DNA of 64,000 bases, from assembly GCF_000699445.3 (NCBI RefSeq), contig NC_067195.1, positions 62,161,591 through 62,225,590 of the forward strand. The letters run 5' to 3'. Of this stretch, positions 61,082-64,000 are shown one piece after another (the first letter of the stretch is position 1; each line of letters opens with the position of its first letter). The notes under the pieces were generated by a model that ran no database searches, had not been told where the DNA came from, and saw only the letters and a list, made by a program, of their open reading frames with translations. Position numbers and translations under genes: made by a program. This DNA is from Schistosoma haematobium. Lineage: Eukaryota; Platyhelminthes; Trematoda; Strigeidida; Schistosomatidae.

Positions 61082-61186
61082 TATAGAATTACGATCTACC
61101 TCGTTATTAGTACTGCTCTAGTAATAGACCTAATCCTAAAATTGTAGATTTATCATGATGTTATTGACAAATTAATAAGATCTTAC
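61082..61186. mobile_element. Family C LTR fragment, copy C3, cut by BEL element
   Basis: About 105 bp matching the start of C1 and C2 (TAGAATTACGATCTAC, ATTAGTACTGCTC, TAGACCTAATCCTAAA, ending AAGATCTTAC). The match stops exactly where the BEL LTR starts; in C2 the sequence continues after AAGATCTTAC. The rest should lie beyond the right edge. Confidence 0.78.
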
Positions 61187-61738
61187 TGTAGGATCCAAAC
61201 TACGGTTTGGATGTTGAAGAATAGCCTTCCGTGACTTTAGACACGCGCCCTTTCCAGTCGAAATCAGAACAAGTAATCGGGTAACTAGTGGTTCTATAAT
61301 TCATAATAAATTTAACGTAAATCATTACCTAAACAAATATTATCACCCGGCTATTCAACCAATGATTGTTCAATCAATTAAATCTAAATTACAATAAATA
61401 AAGAAGTTGATAGAAGATGAGGAAAAATTACCAATCACAACAAATGAACGTTATTCTATCCTGACTGGATAGATCACACACAACAGGAGGAACAAATCAA
61501 TATGGCTACCGCCAAGAACAAGTGTCAAGTAAAACAACGCAGATGCAGTTCAAGAAGAAACACAAACTTAGTGAATGTGTAATAAAAACAAAAACTATAA
61601 CAAAAATACAAATATTAACAATTCAAATGTAATCAAAATACAACAATGTACAACTAATGTGATCAATAGGAATAAAGTACAAGTATATACATGGAGGGAT
61701 TTTCACCAACACACAACACATTCAAAATGGATCTTACA
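61187..61738 (-). repeat. BEL element 3' LTR
   Basis: 552 bp with matching inverted ends TGTAGGATCC and GGATCTTACA. Placed by these ends, by the break in family C sequence at 61186 and by the adjacent polypurine tract. The 5' LTR is outside the window, so it cannot be compared. Confidence 0.72.
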
Positions 61739-61759
61739 CCGGCCCCCAAAATCCCTCCA
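61739..61759 (-). promoter_or_regulatory. BEL polypurine tract
   Basis: GGAGGGATTTTGGGGGCCGG on the minus strand directly before the 3' LTR. Confidence 0.65.
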
Positions 61760-61882
61760 TACCACACAAGCTACCTTGATGCCTACGGTCATGGTTCATT
61801 ATATAACATGTCACACCATAGGAACGAGTAGGACTTACAACAGTACGCCTACTCGACCTAACTACATTAATAACACGAGGAA

Positions 61883-63982
61883 CTAATTCGAGCCTTCAAG
61901 GAGGCATAATCTACGTATATCTCTCCTGACTAATCCACCGTTCGTACGAACAACCACTGTTCTAAGTCTTCCGTCGTCATCTATTTCACAATCTTCAACT
62001 ACGCATAAGGGCCATTTTCCACGAGTCGATATGTCCGAAGCTACGATCACTACATCCCCTTTCTGAAAATTGCGGTGTTCAACTAACCACTTTTGACGTT
62101 TTTGTAGGGACGGTAAATACTCTCTTAACCACCTTTTCCAAAACACATTAGCAAGATTAATCTGTTTCCAACGTTTGTCATATTTATCTCTGATGCTACC
62201 TTCTTCGACTATTCCGTCACATTCTCTCAATAATAACAAACTATTTGGCGACAAGGCTAGTTTATCGTTAGCATCTTGAACAACCGGAGTTAAGGGTCGA
62301 TCGTTCAATATCCTTTCAATCTCGATCAAATAAGTGTTTAAAGTCTCATCGGTTAGAGTCTGTTCTCTAGTTATCAACAATAACAGCAGGCGTATGGACC
62401 TAATCATCTTTTCCCAAACTCCACCCCTGTGGCTGGATGAGGGCGGGTTAAAATGCCACTGAATTTGTCTAGCTGACAGTTCTTTGTCTATTTTCTGTTG
62501 ATTCAACTGTTGCACAAATCTCCTTAATTCAGAGACCGTACCCACGAAATTTGACCCATTGTCACTGTAAATTTCGGCAGGTTTCCCTCTTCTTCCAATA
62601 AAACGTAACAAGGCCATTATAAACGAATCAGTATTCAAACTATGTGTCATTTCAATATGTACTGCTCGGGTTTGCAAGCAAGTAAACACACATCTATATC
62701 TTTTTTCTAATGATCTTCCTCTTTTGACAAAAAGAGGTCCAAAGTAGTCTACTCCCACGGCTGAGAAGCTATACCATCCTTGTTGCACTCTACAAGCTGG
62801 AAGCGGTGCCATCAATTGTTGCCCTGTAACCATCGTATACCGCCGGCATGTCACACACTTTCCTATCACTCTCTTAACCGTGCTGGTTTCTTTTATTATC
62901 CAATACCTTTTTCGAATCGTGGCCAGTACTTGTGACGTTCCTGTGTGCCCTTGTTCCTTATGGTAATGTCTAATTATCATTTCTGTCACTAAGTGTCGAC
63001 TGGGCAATATTATTGGATGTTTAAAGGCATTTAAGAAATCTGAGTAGCTTAGTCGGCCTCCAACACAGGGTAACCCATCAAGCATTATCGATGATAAGCC
63101 CTTCAGATCATTGTGACTAACTACTTTACCATTGTTTTTAAATCCACTAAGTATTTCTCCATACACTTCTTTCTGAACCATCAACAAAATTTTACGCTTG
63201 GCGACGTCAAGTTCTTTGACCTTTAAACATCCTAGATGAACGGATCCTTCATGACTCGGTGAACGAAGCACCATCAGAAATTCTATGAACCTTCTAGGCC
63301 AGGCTACGGCCCTTACTAATTTCAACCACTCGGAGTAATAAGAGAGAATGGGTGACATGTTGTGCCTTATACTACTCAAGTTAACCACAGCAGTTTTTCT
63401 AAACTCAATATCGTCAGTAGTAGGTTCCGGACAGTCAGTGATTGTTGTACAGAATTCGCCATGCAGTAAGGTAGGACATTTGAACCAAGATTCCAGATCA
63501 GTCATTTTTTGTATACCTCTTGATGTCCAATCGGCTGGATTCTGTGACGACTTTACCTAATTCCATTGTTCAACCTTCGTATACTGGTGCACCACAGCGA
63601 GGCGGTTGGCTATATGGGTGCTATATCGGTTCTCAATATTCTTAATATAGTATAACACTATCATGGAATCTGTATGGAAGTTTACTTCGCAGAAAAAATT
63701 AGGCAGACTTCTCTGTAACACTTCACTAAGCCTCACACTTAACACCGCTGCCGCCATCTCAAGTCTCGGTATAGTGACTTGTCTGATAGGTGCTACCCTA
63801 GACTTGCTGTACAACAAGATACAATATGGTGGCTCCTTCAAATAGCTGACTCGTGCGTACGCAACTGCTCCATAACCAACCTCTGAAGCATCACTGAACA
63901 AGTGCAATTCCACTTTCGCGTCGGGTTCGTCGATTCTCCTCTTAATACCTCGAGCTACCGTGACGTGACCTATCTGACGCAT
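61883..63982 (-). pseudogene. pol: BEL/Pao Pol (RNase H and integrase), one nonsense codon
   Basis: One continuous frame on the minus strand from at least 63982 to 61883, broken only by TAG at 63559-63557. RNase H part: HLFSDASEVGYGAV, IPRLEMAAAVLS, FHTDSMIVLYYI. Integrase: zinc finger HYHKEQGHTG ... CVTCRRY; catalytic GVDYFGPL, YSDNGSNFVG and HRGGVWEKM (D, D, E); a long C-terminal domain follows. The spacing and the RGGVWEKMIRS block are typical of BEL/Pao. The reverse transcriptase and gag lie beyond the window. With a single nonsense codon the copy looks young; a sequencing or assembly error at that codon is possible. Confidence 0.85.
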
Positions 63983-64000
63983 AAAACTTACCCAGCCTAG

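Larger units (their letters stand above)
61187..64000 (-). mobile_element. BEL/Pao LTR retrotransposon, 3' part
   Basis: 3' LTR, polypurine tract and the RNase H plus integrase part of pol, on the minus strand. It continues past the right edge. Among schistosome elements it resembles the BEL types Sinbad/Saci-1, but the family is not verified. Confidence 0.88.

Noticed and set aside
1..64000. CRISPR arrays, rRNA and tRNA genes, hammerhead ribozymes
   Set aside because: No regularly spaced identical repeats, no cloverleaf or rRNA sequence, and no CTGATGA...GAAA core were noticed by eye.

Overview
This is a eukaryotic window, AT-rich with GT-AG introns, and almost certainly from a schistosome-type trematode. 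The evidence is three conserved animal genes set in a dense mix of RTE-like, CR1-like, Ty3/gypsy (CsRn1-type) and BEL/Pao retroelements, together with very short introns (36 and 43 bp) at the 5' end of one gene. I see no bacterial features, CRISPR arrays, or rRNA or tRNA genes. Family names are from recognition of motifs only; no search was run.

Host genes. (1) Transportin-1 (minus strand, 13 exons between 10203 and 4491, 760 codons plus 1 nt; the C-terminal ~135 codons must lie beyond the left edge). (2) ALG1, the dolichol-pyrophosphate chitobiose mannosyltransferase (plus strand, six exons between 36987 and 45042, 471 aa, complete); its two largest introns are full of retroelement debris. 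(3) A Cbl-type E3 ubiquitin ligase (minus strand, 51672-49609, 687 aa, intronless coding region). Introns and intergenic DNA otherwise hold mobile elements or nothing recognisable.

Mobile elements. TE-A (15468-21133, minus) is a structurally complete CsRn1-type Ty3/gypsy element: 534-bp LTRs differing at about two positions, an ATCC target duplication, open gag and pol, and what looks like a -1 programmed frameshift site between them. TE-B is a second, related family present as two inverted copies (27029-32645 minus; 55685-60844 plus). They share an indel-free 4,327-bp near-identical tract, including the same stop codons and frameshifts. A third LTR family (C) is seen only as solo LTRs (14965-15379; 32147-32563 nested in TE-B; 61082-61186 partial). 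A BEL/Pao element enters from the right edge (61187-64000, minus). Non-LTR elements include five RTE/SR2-like fragments, a CR1-like relic, and two copies of a second LINE. A short non-autonomous element called R here has three copies with clear target duplications and a 3' tail shared with that second LINE.

The observations I rate highest are: a slippery heptamer followed by a stem-loop at the gag/pol junction of TE-A, with the same arrangement but a different stem sequence in TE-B; the TE-B inverted pair, whose flanks suggest gene conversion and possibly inversion of the ~23-kb block carrying ALG1 and CBL; and the R family as a mobile parasite of a LINE.
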